Source: a bacterium
GTDB lineage: Bacteria > Pseudomonadota > Alphaproteobacteria > Acetobacterales > Acetobacteraceae
DNA: 64,000 nucleotides
Assembly (NCBI GenBank): GCA_026224825.1
Contig: JAMFRO010000084.1
Span: 1-64,000 of the forward strand
Direction of reading: 5' to 3'
The notes under the pieces were generated by a model, which did not search any database, was not told where the DNA came from, and saw only the letters and a list, made by a program, of their open reading frames with translations. Numbering within the stretch: the first letter of the stretch is position 1; every line of letters starts with the position of its first letter. Positions 8,781-16,918 of this stretch are shown here, in pieces. Position numbers and translations under genes: made by a program.

Positions 8781-10598
8781 TTATTCGGCGGCCAGCGCGC
8801 CGCGCATATCCCGCCGCAGCGCCGCGGTGGCTTCAACATCCACCGCCAGATCATACTCTTCGAGGCTGCCCGTCAGCACCACACCATATTTTTCGCGCGC
8901 TGCACCCAGACTCACATACTCATCCAGCACATCTTCCTTCACCGCCTCGGGGTCTCGCAAGATGGCCGGGCCAAATCCTGCCCCGCCGCCATGCTGATAA
9001 GCAATCGTCGCCCCCGCCGGCAGTTGCGCCTGGGCGGTACGCTCGATCTTATATTCATTAGGCGAGCCCACCTCGAAATGATTCGTATACGGGATCGCAT
9101 CGTCACCGCCGCACATGCCGCGCAACGGGTGATCCGCCGAGACCATCCAGGCCACCGCCATGGTCGGCGCCAGCACCGTCTTCACATTCAAACTGCCCGG
9201 CGCACCGCGCCATTGCCCGGCGCCACCACCATCGGTTTTCATCTCGCGGCTGATGTTGAGAATCGGAAACCGCGTCTCTGCGTCTTCAGCTTCTGAAAGC
9301 AGGAGATTGCCGAGGCTCACCGGGCACGAGCCCCAGCCATCGATGCCCTGCACGGCGGAGCTATCCATCGAGCGGCAGTCGACCCCCTGGTCCATCCACA
9401 TCATGCCATTGGCATCAAACCCCATCACCGCATTCGGCATACCGATCTTATACAGTTGCGGCGCCGCACGCTCCGGCACCACCTGGCTCAGCGCCAGGCA
9501 CACGGCTTCCGTAATCTCACAGGCCGGATGAAACGAACCCAGTGCAGCCGGCTTGCCCGGCGGCGGCTGGGCGATGCAACCCTCGGGGATGATGATCTCA
9601 ACCGCATCGAACAGTCCTTCGTTCTTATCAATCGAAGGATCAATCGCCGCCCCCACCTGCGTCATCACATAAGAGCGGCTGTTGGCAAACGTGTTCCATA
9701 CCCCCACCAGCGTCTGGCGGTCATCCGTGCCGGTCAGGTCAACCGTCAACTTATCCCCCTTGATGCGGCATTCCACATGCACTTTCACATCGCGCGTACC
9801 CACGGTGTCGTGGTCTATAAGAACCGTCGCCTCATAAACCCCATCACGCCAGCGCGACACTTCCTCACGCATGCGCTTCTCACTATGCGAGATCGCATGG
9901 TTGATCGCGGCCTTCACCATATCGGAGCCTTGCGTGCGGATCATGGTCTGCAATTTTACCGCCGCCTGCTGCACCCCGCCGATCATCGCCGCGAGATCGC
10001 CACCAAACGTCGCAAAACGATTGTTCCGCTCCAGCATGTGGATCACATCGCGCCTCTTCTCACCGCGATGCACCAGCTTCAGGCAAGGATACGAAACGCC
10101 CTCGGTATAAATATCAGTCGCCTCCAGCGTAAACCCGCCGGGGTCCTTGCCGCCGGTATCGCCCTGATGCGCCTGCAACGTCTGGAACAGGATCAGCTCC
10201 CCCGCATCATCAAACACCGGCGCATAGACGCAATAATCCGGCAGATGCCCGCCGCCATATTCCGGATCGTTGGAGAGCAGCACATCGCCCGGCCCGATAT
10301 CATAGGCTTCCATATTCATCAGCGCCCAACGCACCATCATCTGGTTGACGAAGGTGAGATGCGGCGTGCCGATCGCCCCCATTGCGAGGCGCCCCTGCGC
10401 ATCCACAATCGCGGCATTGCGCTCATTGGAGGAGTTGATGATCGGCGAGGACGCCGCCCGCCCCAGATGTGTCGCAGCCTCGAAACAGATTGTCTCGAAC
10501 GCGCCGCGAATAATGCTGGCACTCACCGGATCGATGTTGGCTCCAGTCGGCAGGGCTGAGCGTTTGGCGGCAAGTTTCCGGTTCAGTTCAAACGACAT
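8781..10598 (-). CDS. hyuB: Hydantoinase B-family protein, HyuB-like subunit
   Basis: The 605-residue chain carries HyuB-family blocks: LSNDPEYGGGHLPDYCVYAPVF is recognisable near 107-128, then HQGDTGG, AAINHAISHSEKRMREE, and a glycine-rich end with GGAGFGPAILRDPEAV. In HyuAB-type hydantoinases and in acetone or acetophenone carboxylases this subunit pairs with the HyuA type in ATP-dependent ring opening or ketone carboxylation. The start has GAGGT seven bases upstream, overlapping the stop of a 63-residue ORF, so all genes of this minus-strand operon look coupled. No third large subunit typical of known carboxylases is present. Confidence 0.88.
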   Translation of the reverse strand: MSFELNRKLAAKRSALPTGANIDPVSASIIRGAFETICFEAATHLGRAASSPIINSSNERNAAIVDAQGRLAMGAIGTPHLTFVNQMMVRWALMNMEAYDIGPGDVLLSNDPEYGGGHLPDYCVYAPVFDDAGELILFQTLQAHQGDTGGKDPGGFTLEATDIYTEGVSYPCLKLVHRGEKRRDVIHMLERNNRFATFGGDLAAMIGGVQQAAVKLQTMIRTQGSDMVKAAINHAISHSEKRMREEVSRWRDGVYEATVLIDHDTVGTRDVKVHVECRIKGDKLTVDLTGTDDRQTLVGVWNTFANSRSYVMTQVGAAIDPSIDKNEGLFDAVEIIIPEGCIAQPPPGKPAALGSFHPACEITEAVCLALSQVVPERAAPQLYKIGMPNAVMGFDANGMMWMDQGVDCRSMDSSAVQGIDGWGSCPVSLGNLLLSEAEDAETRFPILNISREMKTDGGGAGQWRGAPGSLNVKTVLAPTMAVAWMVSADHPLRGMCGGDDAIPYTNHFEVGSPNEYKIERTAQAQLPAGATIAYQHGGGAGFGPAILRDPEAVKEDVLDEYVSLGAAREKYGVVLTGSLEEYDLAVDVEATAALRRDMRGALAAE

Positions 10599-10607
10599 GG
10601 CGGTACC

Positions 10608-10799
10608 TCAATGTTCGATAATATCGGGCGGAACGAATGCTCCATCCGCCTCGTCACCCTTCTGCCGGCGCGCCGTCCCGGCACAATACACACTCACCGT
10701 CATGCCGAGGTCCAGATGATCCCCCGCCCCCATTTTCAACCTGGTGGTAGCGGTATCGGCAGGTTTTCCCGGCGGGCGCCGTGGGGTATTCTGACGCAT
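10608..10799 (-). CDS. Small hypothetical protein (63 residues) leading the hyu operon
   Basis: I do not recognise this short protein, but it looks real. Its ATG at 10799 has a strong TGGAGG site five bases upstream, and its stop lies nine bases before the hyuB start, at the hyuB ribosome site. The sequence starts MRQNTPRRPPGKPADT and has a central stretch GAGDHLDLGMTVSVYCAGTA with a single Cys, ending in an acidic tail. It is too short to be the known gamma subunit of acetone carboxylases (about 165 residues) but could be an analogous small subunit. This is inferred from position alone. Confidence 0.65.
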   Translation of the reverse strand: MRQNTPRRPPGKPADTATTRLKMGAGDHLDLGMTVSVYCAGTARRQKGDEADGAFVPPDIIEH

Positions 10800-10876
10800 C
10801 CTTCCCTCCACAGTTTGCGGTGTTAAGGCAATTAGCTACGCGCGTGGACGCAGCACGGCAATAACGCCAAGAGCCT

Positions 10877-10896
10877 GCTTGCCACCTGCGGCAAGC
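10877..10896. promoter_or_regulatory. Perfect inverted repeat in the divergent hyu / Rieske ferredoxin gap
   Basis: GCTTGCC-ACCTGC-GGCAAGC is a perfect 7-6-7 inverted repeat in the 220-bp gap between the minus-strand hyu operon and the plus-strand Rieske ferredoxin. It may be an operator serving both directions. No clear sigma-70 boxes are visible around it. The regulator is not identified, though the AraC protein encoded just downstream is an obvious candidate. Confidence 0.4.
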
Positions 10897-11019
10897 GGGG
10901 CTGCACCACGAGACCAGGGCGCCATGATTGAAGAAACGGGCAAGGCTGAGTGCGCTATGAGGCATTCGCCGGGCGCCGCCCAAATGCTACAGCCATGCGC
11001 TGGAGGGCTGAGTCTATCT

Positions 11020-11334
11020 ATGTCTACGGGTGGTTTTATTCGTGCGGCACAACTGGCCGAGCTGCCGCATGGCGCAAAGCAGGTTGTTGAAATCAATGGC
11101 AAACAGATCCTGCTCTGCAATTGGAACGGCAAGATTTTCGCGGTCTCCAACATCTGCTCGCATGCCGAGGAAAAGCTCGATTGCGGCCGCATGTCCAATG
11201 GCTGGATCGCCTGCCCCATCCATGGCGCGCGCTTCGACCTCGCCACCGGCAAGGCCAAAAACCCGCCCGCCAAACAGCCTATTCCGGTGTATGAGGTGCA
11301 GCTTACCAACGGCTGGATTGAAGTCGCGGCATGA
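11020..11334 (+). CDS. Rieske-type [2Fe-2S] ferredoxin
   Basis: The 104-residue product is a soluble Rieske ferredoxin. Cluster ligands are clear: C46-x-H48 in ICSHAEEKLDCG and C65-x2-H68 in CPIHGARFD. Length and the NIC.H / CP.HG spacing match ferredoxins that feed electrons to Rieske oxygenases. The ATG at 11020 is chosen over far upstream in-frame starts because it fits the family N-terminus; TGGAGGG lies twelve bases before it, slightly long. It is divergent from the hyu operon and precedes the AraC regulator. Its most likely partner is the Rieske oxygenase alpha subunit encoded 9 kb downstream, but it could also serve another oxygenase. Confidence 0.88.
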   Translation: MSTGGFIRAAQLAELPHGAKQVVEINGKQILLCNWNGKIFAVSNICSHAEEKLDCGRMSNGWIACPIHGARFDLATGKAKNPPAKQPIPVYEVQLTNGWIEVAA

Positions 11335-11372
11335 AATTTGGCATGCCGCATCGCACAAGCGATAATGGGCGA

Positions 11373-11440
11373 TTTGCCTTGTCCGGCAGAAACCTTTGCC
11401 TTACACTGCAGAAATAGAGGCGCATATAAATAAGGCGCAT
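11373..11440. promoter_or_regulatory. Direct repeats upstream of the AraC-family gene
   Basis: Two copies of TTTGCCTT start at 11373 and 11395, 22 bp apart, and two copies of AGGCGCAT start at 11418 and 11433. Direct repeats two helical turns apart on one face of DNA are the usual binding pattern of AraC-family activators. The pairs lie between the Rieske ferredoxin and the AraC gene, fitting autoregulation. A Shine-Dalgarno AAGGAG (11446-11451) follows. Confidence 0.45.
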
Positions 11441-11459
11441 GGAGTAAGGAGAGCGGCAT

Positions 11460-12434
11460 TTGCCAACATTGGCTTTTGACATGACGACCGCGAATCACGA
11501 GCTTCGGCGCCATGAATTCCGCGGCAAAAATAACTCCGACTATTACGAAGGCGAGCTGCGCCCGGTCTCGCCGCGCGATGTCGACATGCGCATCGACAAA
11601 AGCGTGGCCGGTGAATATTGCATCTACAAGCTCACCTCACGCTCCGGCCTCGTGTTCCGCCGTTCATGGGCACATATCCGTTCGGACAAGACCAATGTCA
11701 CCGTGTTCTGGTTCGTCCGGCGCGGGCGCATCGCCGTATCGTATCCCGGCGTCAAGCACGAGATCAGCCCGCAGGAATGCGCCGTCACCCGCTCCTGTCG
11801 CCCCTTCAACATGGAGCTGACGCCCGATAAAAATGGCCTGCTGGAAGTCATGCATGTGGTCGTGCCTTCGCATGAGCTGCATTCCATCATCAGCGACGGT
11901 CTGGAAGCCGGCCGTCCCTTCCCCACCTCCAAGGGCGACCTCTTTCTCGTCGAGCGCATTTTCTCGATGCTGTTCGATGAGGATGACCAAATCGACGCCG
12001 ATATCTCGGAGCAGCTTGTCCGTACACTTCTCACCGGACTCGGCAAATCCATCACCCGCCACGGCGGCATCCCCGCCCCGCGCAGCTCCATTGCCGAGAA
12101 GCGTACGTCCGACATCAAGACCTGCATCAACCGGCATATCGCCAACCCAGACCTCAATGCCCGCATGGTGGCCGAGCGCTGCGGCATCTCACTGCGCTAT
12201 CTCTGCCACATCCTCAAAAAGAACGATCTGTCCTTCTCCAGCCTCATCTGGGAACGGCGCATCGAAATGGCCGAGGCCTGGCTGAAGGATTCCGCCATGC
12301 AGCACCATCTGGTCAGCGAGATCGCCTATCTGGTCGGCTTCAAGAGCAGCGCGCATTTCAGCCGCATGTTCAAAACCAGGTTCGGCGTGGCGCCGCGTGA
12401 GTACCGGGACTTGCATTCGGGTAAGGCTGCTTAA
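11460..12434 (+). CDS. AraC-family transcriptional regulator
   Basis: This 324-residue regulator has an N-terminal cupin-like sensing domain (about 30-200, of the AraC-binding-like type found in xylene and benzoate regulators) and a C-terminal double helix-turn-helix (about 215-320). The signature is visible in ARMVAERCGISLRYLCHILK and in EIAYLVGFKSSAHFSRMFK followed by FGVAPREYR. A TTG start at 11460 is chosen because AAGGAG lies eight bases upstream, whereas the first ATG (11481) has no site. It sits between the Rieske ferredoxin and the oxidation genes and probably activates them in response to a substrate. The effector is unknown. Confidence 0.88.
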   Translation: MPTLAFDMTTANHELRRHEFRGKNNSDYYEGELRPVSPRDVDMRIDKSVAGEYCIYKLTSRSGLVFRRSWAHIRSDKTNVTVFWFVRRGRIAVSYPGVKHEISPQECAVTRSCRPFNMELTPDKNGLLEVMHVVVPSHELHSIISDGLEAGRPFPTSKGDLFLVERIFSMLFDEDDQIDADISEQLVRTLLTGLGKSITRHGGIPAPRSSIAEKRTSDIKTCINRHIANPDLNARMVAERCGISLRYLCHILKKNDLSFSSLIWERRIEMAEAWLKDSAMQHHLVSEIAYLVGFKSSAHFSRMFKTRFGVAPREYRDLHSGKAA

Positions 12435-12460
12435 AAAAAGCCGCACCAAAAACTTTTGCC
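12433..12460 (+). repeat. Short remnant related to the terminator repeat at 54659
   Basis: The stretch directly after the AraC stop reads AAAAAAAGCCGCACC then AAAAACTTTTGCC, close to AAAAAAGCTGCGC then AAAAACTTTTGCT at 54671-54695. It lacks the long second hairpin and looks like a decayed copy. It may act as a weak terminator. The rest of the 138-bp gap up to 12572 shows nothing further I can name. Confidence 0.4.
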
Positions 12461-12572
12461 AATTTTGCCGGTGCTTGCACGCGATTCTGTCTGTGGATGC
12501 AGCCACGCCGCTGGGCTCTTTACCTATCCCATGAGCGGCGGCACATCAATCCGTGCATAATCAGGAAACACC

Positions 12573-13004
12573 ATGTATCCGCTGGATCGGCTGCTTGCCA
12601 TCGAAGATATACGATCACTCAAGGCCCGCTATTTCCGCTACATGGATACCAAACAATTCGACCGCCTGCCGGAACTATTCGCGCCGGATTTACGGGTTCT
12701 GACCCCGGACGGCGGTGTGCATATCGAGGGCGCCGTGGCCTTTGCCGCCAGCCTGCAACATTCGCTGGAACACAGCGTCTCCGTGCATCAAGGATTCATG
12801 GAAGAGATCGACATCATCGACCCGCTCAACGCCACCGGCATATGGGCGATGCAGGATGTGATCGAATGGGCCGACAAGCACCCGGTACAGGGGTGGAAAT
12901 CCATCACCGGCCGCGGCCATTATCATGAAACCTACCGCAAGATAGACGGCACCTGGCGTATCGCCAACCTTACCCTTACCCGGCTGCGGCTGGATGTCAT
13001 TTGA
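12573..13004 (+). CDS. NTF2-like / SnoaL-like domain protein
   Basis: The 143-residue product fits the small SnoaL-like fold used by polyketide cyclases, steroid isomerases and dehydratase-type enzymes. The typical pattern is an opening helix (LLAIEDIRSLKARYFRYMDTK), DRLPELFAPDLRV, and a closing beta strand RIANLTLTRLRLDV. Such proteins are common in terpenoid and steroid catabolic gene sets. No signal peptide is present, so it should be cytoplasmic. It is followed closely by the lipocalin-like gene. Whether it is catalytic or a binding protein cannot be read from the sequence. Confidence 0.75.
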   Translation: MYPLDRLLAIEDIRSLKARYFRYMDTKQFDRLPELFAPDLRVLTPDGGVHIEGAVAFAASLQHSLEHSVSVHQGFMEEIDIIDPLNATGIWAMQDVIEWADKHPVQGWKSITGRGHYHETYRKIDGTWRIANLTLTRLRLDVI

Positions 13005-13024
13005 TACGAAAGCGGACCAACAAA

Positions 13025-13960
13025 ATGAACACCTTGCCCCAAGCCGACCGGTTTTCAGATGATCGTAACGACAACCCCTATTGGAATGAGAGCGTCTGGT
13101 TCTCCATCTCCAAGCCGGAGGAAAAAATCCACGGTTTTATCCAATATTATTTCCGCCCCAACATGGGGCTACTGAATGGCGGCCCGGTACTATGGGATCC
13201 AAGCGGCACGTACCAATGGAATTGCCTGTATTACAACTGGTCCCATTTGCAGGCGCTGCCGGCCGGCGCAGAAAAATTCAACATGACGGCGCGTAATTCA
13301 CTCTCGGTAAAAGTGCTGGAACCGCTGCAACGCTACGCCATCTCTTATGACAAGGATGGCGTCAAAATGGACCTCATCTGGGAAGCGATCGGCCCCGTTC
13401 ATGAGCTGAAAACCGGCGATTCCGGCCAGCAGAAAACCGCGCGGTTCCACATCGAACAACCCGGCCGCATGAAGGGCACGATTCGCATCGATGACCGCGA
13501 AATCCTCATCGATTGCTACTCCATGCGCGACACCTCCTTCGGCCCGCGCGATTACGAGGCGCTGGCCACCGGTGGCTATTTCTGGGGCATTGCGGAAAAC
13601 AGCTCCTTTCATGCCATCGCCATGGGTAACGGTGCGGAACAAAAAATCATCGGCGGCTATATCTACAAGGACGGAAAACTCTCCAGCCTCGCCTCCGGCA
13701 TCCGCCGCGTCACGCAATTCGGCCCGCACGGCCCCCGCCGCGTGATTTTCGAAGCCACCGACCAACTCGGCCGCAGCATCACCGCCACGGGCCGGCTCGA
13801 CGATGGGCTCATCTTCACCGGCTATACGGATCACACCGTCGTCTGGTCGCTCATCGAATGGGAGTGGGACGGCACGCAACATTGGGGCGATAATCAGGAG
13901 TTCTGCTCTTTAACCCGTTTCCGTAACATCGCCCGCGGCGTGATTCCGGCGGGGGCTTAA
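13025..13960 (+). CDS. Lipocalin-like (CrtC/AttH-like) hypothetical protein
   Basis: This 311-residue protein has the look of tandem beta-barrel proteins related to hydroxyneurosporene synthase (CrtC) and AttH: many aromatic beta strands such as NESVWFSISKPEEKIHGFIQ near the start and a middle segment with DCYSMRDTSFGPRDYEA. The family is poorly described and common beside P450 and SDR genes. ATG 13025 is chosen; a TTG at 13001 overlaps the previous stop and has no site. The gene is followed by the CPT-like kinase gene after two bases, so they form one operon. The function is unknown; binding or hydration of a hydrophobic substrate is an inference. Confidence 0.6.
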   Translation: MNTLPQADRFSDDRNDNPYWNESVWFSISKPEEKIHGFIQYYFRPNMGLLNGGPVLWDPSGTYQWNCLYYNWSHLQALPAGAEKFNMTARNSLSVKVLEPLQRYAISYDKDGVKMDLIWEAIGPVHELKTGDSGQQKTARFHIEQPGRMKGTIRIDDREILIDCYSMRDTSFGPRDYEALATGGYFWGIAENSSFHAIAMGNGAEQKIIGGYIYKDGKLSSLASGIRRVTQFGPHGPRRVIFEATDQLGRSITATGRLDDGLIFTGYTDHTVVWSLIEWEWDGTQHWGDNQEFCSLTRFRNIARGVIPAGA

Positions 13961-13962
13961 TC

Positions 13963-14655
13963 ATGCAACCCGGCCAGATCATCATCGTCAACGGCACCTC
14001 GGGCTCGGGCAAATCCACCACCTGCGAATTGCTCGCCAAACAATCGAAAGACTTCTGGCTGCTCTACGGCATCGATCATTTTCTCGCAGGAACCCTCCCG
14101 GCGCAATTCGGCCATCACGGCCCGCGCGCGCGGGAGGGCATCTACGCCCATCCGGCCGATGAGCAGAACCCCAACGGCCCGCTGCGCTGGAGTTTCGGCC
14201 CCTATGGCACAAGCGCCTTCGCCACTTTGCATGAATGGGTGGCCAGCGCCTCACGCCAGGGTTGCAACATCATCCTCGATCACCTCATGATGATCGACCC
14301 GCCGGTGCTGCAGGATGCCATCTGGCGTCTGGCCGGCCTCCCCGTTCTGCTGGTCACGCTGAAACCGCCATACGAGGTGCTGCAGCAGCGCCTCGCCCAG
14401 CGCAAATACGACAAGAAACTTCCCAGCGACATCCTCGGCGAAGATGCCGTGCGCATCATCACCGACCGGCTCGACCGCCTCCGCCCCTGGTTCTACGAAG
14501 CCGTCTACGCCAATGACTGCAGCGATCTGGAAATCGACACCGAGGCACATGGGCCGCAAGCTGTGCGGGACATGATCGAGCAGCGCCTGAGCACCGGCCC
14601 CGGCACCGCCTTCGAGCGCTTACGCGCCCGCTACCCGCATGTTGCCCCAACATGA
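13963..14655 (+). CDS. Chloramphenicol phosphotransferase-like P-loop kinase
   Basis: The 230-residue protein begins with a P-loop IIIVNGTSGSGKST (Walker A at residues 11-19) and continues with features of the CPT-like kinase family: DHFLAGTLPAQF near 38-49, a conserved LDHLM at about 105, and a lid region with QQRLAQRKYDKK. Family members phosphorylate hydroxyl groups of small molecules. In this catabolic setting it more likely acts on an intermediate than on an antibiotic, but that is an inference. It starts two bases after the previous stop. Confidence 0.72.
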   Translation: MQPGQIIIVNGTSGSGKSTTCELLAKQSKDFWLLYGIDHFLAGTLPAQFGHHGPRAREGIYAHPADEQNPNGPLRWSFGPYGTSAFATLHEWVASASRQGCNIILDHLMMIDPPVLQDAIWRLAGLPVLLVTLKPPYEVLQQRLAQRKYDKKLPSDILGEDAVRIITDRLDRLRPWFYEAVYANDCSDLEIDTEAHGPQAVRDMIEQRLSTGPGTAFERLRARYPHVAPT

Positions 14656-14771
14656 GACGCGAATTGATCCGGACAGCCACCAGCGGCCAAATCCATCGCT
14701 TGCGAATGGCGCACCGCGCCGGACAGAGGGTAGGGTGCCGCAGGTAATGTCAGAGCAGTGAACGGGATATA

Positions 14772-15596
14772 ATGGGAACTGGGATGGAAAACGGCCAAGC
14801 CGCAAACGGCGCGCCAGTTGTGCTGATCACGGGTGCCAGTGCCGGCATAGGTGCCGCCACGGCGCAGCGTTTTGCGCGCGAGGGTTACCGCATCGTCGCC
14901 GTGGCGCGCGGGCGGGAACGGCTGGACGATCTGGCCGCCACCCTCTCGCCGCTCACCGAAATCGTGACCCTGGCAGCCGACGTCGCCGCCCCCGGCGTGC
15001 CGCAACAGGCGGTGGACCTCGCGGTGCAAACATTCGGCCGGCTGGACTGCCTGGTGAACAATGCCGGCGCCGGCCGCTGGGCACCTGTGCACGCCACCGA
15101 TGACTCCATGCTGGACGAGGTCGTGGACATCAGCCTGAAAGCCCCCTTCCGCTTCTGCCGCGCGGCACTGGGTGCAATGCAACCGGGCTCCGCCATCGTC
15201 ACCGTTGGCTCCACCTTCGGCATCGTCGGCGGGCTGGATGGCGGCATCTACTGCGCCGTGAAAGCCGGGCTCATCGGCCTCACGCAAACCCTCGCCGCGC
15301 AATACGGTGCGCAAGGCATACGCTCGAATCTCGTCGCACCCGGCGTGATAAAAACCGATATGACCAAGGATTACTGGAATGCGGATTTCTTCACCCGCAT
15401 CAACCAGGAGATGACACCGTTCGACCGCGACGGCACCGCCGAGGATGTCGCCAACTGCATCTATTTCCTGGCCTCGGATCAGGGCAGCTACATCAACGGC
15501 CAGACCATCGCGCTGGATGGCGGCTGGTCCACGACAAAATATCTGTGCAAGGACGCCATGCTCGCCGCGCGCGTACCGCACCGCGCCGCAAGCTGA
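14772..15596 (+). CDS. Short-chain dehydrogenase/reductase (SDR)
   Basis: A classical SDR of 274 residues. The cofactor motif TGASAGIG lies at 20-27, NNAGA at about 96-100, and the active-site residues are S147, Y160 and K164 in Y-CAV-K. The C-terminal family block is LASDQGSYINGQTIALDGGW. It should oxidise an alcohol or reduce a ketone with NAD(P). A second in-frame ATG at 14784 is a possible start. The 116-bp gap upstream contains a direct repeat CCGGACAG but no obvious promoter. The gene is 13 bases before the P450 gene, so the pair is probably co-transcribed. Confidence 0.88.
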   Translation: MGTGMENGQAANGAPVVLITGASAGIGAATAQRFAREGYRIVAVARGRERLDDLAATLSPLTEIVTLAADVAAPGVPQQAVDLAVQTFGRLDCLVNNAGAGRWAPVHATDDSMLDEVVDISLKAPFRFCRAALGAMQPGSAIVTVGSTFGIVGGLDGGIYCAVKAGLIGLTQTLAAQYGAQGIRSNLVAPGVIKTDMTKDYWNADFFTRINQEMTPFDRDGTAEDVANCIYFLASDQGSYINGQTIALDGGWSTTKYLCKDAMLAARVPHRAAS

Positions 15597-15609
15597 GGGA
15601 GAGTAAGCG

Positions 15610-16908
15610 ATGAACACCACCAATAATGCGGGCGTCTGCCCCGTCACCGGCCAGGGTGCCGCGCTCGAGCAGATGTCGCTCATCGACCCGGAAATCTCAG
15701 CCCGGCCGCAGGCCTATTACGACGCGATGCGCGAGTCCGACCCCGTGCATTACGACGAGAAACTGCACATGTATCTCATATCGCGTTACGAGGATATTCA
15801 AACCATCCAGCGCGATCCAGTCACCTTCTCGGTCAAGCACGGCTACGAGGCGCAGTATTCCGCCGGCTTCTTCGATGAGTTCAAGGAGATTTTGGAGCGC
15901 GACGGTGGCGGCTATTTCCCCGATGCCATCATGTCCGACCCGCCGTACCACACCCGCATCCGCGGGCTGATGGACCGCGCCTTCACCGCCCACCGCGTGC
16001 GTGAGCTGGAGCCGTTGATTACCTCGGTCATCACCGATGTCATCGACAAACTGCCCGCCACCGGCCCGGTCGATATCGTGCAGGCCTTCTCCGTACCCAT
16101 TACCATTCGCGTCATCTGCGAGCAGCTCGGCGTGGACCAATATAACGCGGATAAACTCTCGCGCTGGTCGCAGGCCGTCACAGCGCAAATCGGCCGCATG
16201 CAAAACCGCGAGCAGATGATCGCGAATGCGAAAGAACTCTGCGATCTGCAGCATTTCCTCATCGGCCATATCCGCGACCGCGAGGCGAATCCGAAAGAAG
16301 ACATGATCTCCGATCTGGTGCATGCCAAGATCGATGGGTCAGACGAACCGAAACTGACATTTAAGGAGGTCGTCTCGCTGGTGCGCGCCCTGATGATCGC
16401 CGGCAACGACACCACCGCCACGGCCATGACCAATTTGTTCTACATCCTGGGCACCCAGCCGAAAGTGGCCGAGCTTCTCGCCAACGCCGCCGATGACGAC
16501 CGGCTGATGTCGCGTTTTACCGAAGAGCTGCTGCGCATCGAGCCTCCTGTACGCGGTCTCTCGCGCATGACCACCAAGCAGGTCGAGCTTGGCGGCAAAA
16601 CCCTGCCCGCACATGCGCATCTGTTGCTCATGTACGCCTCCGCCAACGACCAGCAAGAGGTGTTCGCCTGCCCGCGCGATTTCGACATGGAGCGCAGCAA
16701 TCTCGGCCGGCATGTCTCCTTCGGTGGTGGCGTGCATAAGTGCATCGGCCTGTCACTGGCGCGGCTGGAAATTCGTATCGCGGCGCGTGAGGTAGCCAAG
16801 CGGCTGCGCGGCATCAAGCTGGAAATTCCGGTGCACGACATCCCCTACTTGAAATCCGTGGCGACGCATTCGATAGAACGCCTGCCGATCAGCTACACAA
16901 AAATCTAA
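15610..16908 (+). CDS. Cytochrome P450 (soluble bacterial type)
   Basis: This 432-residue P450 has all expected motifs: I-helix AGNDTT (264-269), K-helix E306-L-L-R309, and the haem loop FGGGVHKCIG with ligand C378. It lacks a membrane anchor, as usual for class I bacterial P450s that take electrons from a [2Fe-2S] ferredoxin. A suitable ferredoxin gene (17764) lies just beyond the next SDR gene. A P450, SDR and ferredoxin together suggest hydroxylation followed by oxidation of the new alcohol. No ferredoxin reductase is encoded nearby. The substrate is unknown; similar enzymes often act on terpenoids or steroids. Confidence 0.93.
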   Translation: MNTTNNAGVCPVTGQGAALEQMSLIDPEISARPQAYYDAMRESDPVHYDEKLHMYLISRYEDIQTIQRDPVTFSVKHGYEAQYSAGFFDEFKEILERDGGGYFPDAIMSDPPYHTRIRGLMDRAFTAHRVRELEPLITSVITDVIDKLPATGPVDIVQAFSVPITIRVICEQLGVDQYNADKLSRWSQAVTAQIGRMQNREQMIANAKELCDLQHFLIGHIRDREANPKEDMISDLVHAKIDGSDEPKLTFKEVVSLVRALMIAGNDTTATAMTNLFYILGTQPKVAELLANAADDDRLMSRFTEELLRIEPPVRGLSRMTTKQVELGGKTLPAHAHLLLMYASANDQQEVFACPRDFDMERSNLGRHVSFGGGVHKCIGLSLARLEIRIAAREVAKRLRGIKLEIPVHDIPYLKSVATHSIERLPISYTKI

Positions 16909-16918
16909 GGGGATCAAA

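Noticed and set aside
13963..14655. Antibiotic resistance gene for chloramphenicol
   Set aside because: The P-loop kinase family is broad, and the neighbours are catabolic genes. Resistance cannot be claimed from the fold.
14631..15683. A 350-codon minus-strand frame opposite the SDR at 14772
   Set aside because: The plus strand encodes a complete classical SDR; the opposite frame has no family signature or ribosome site.
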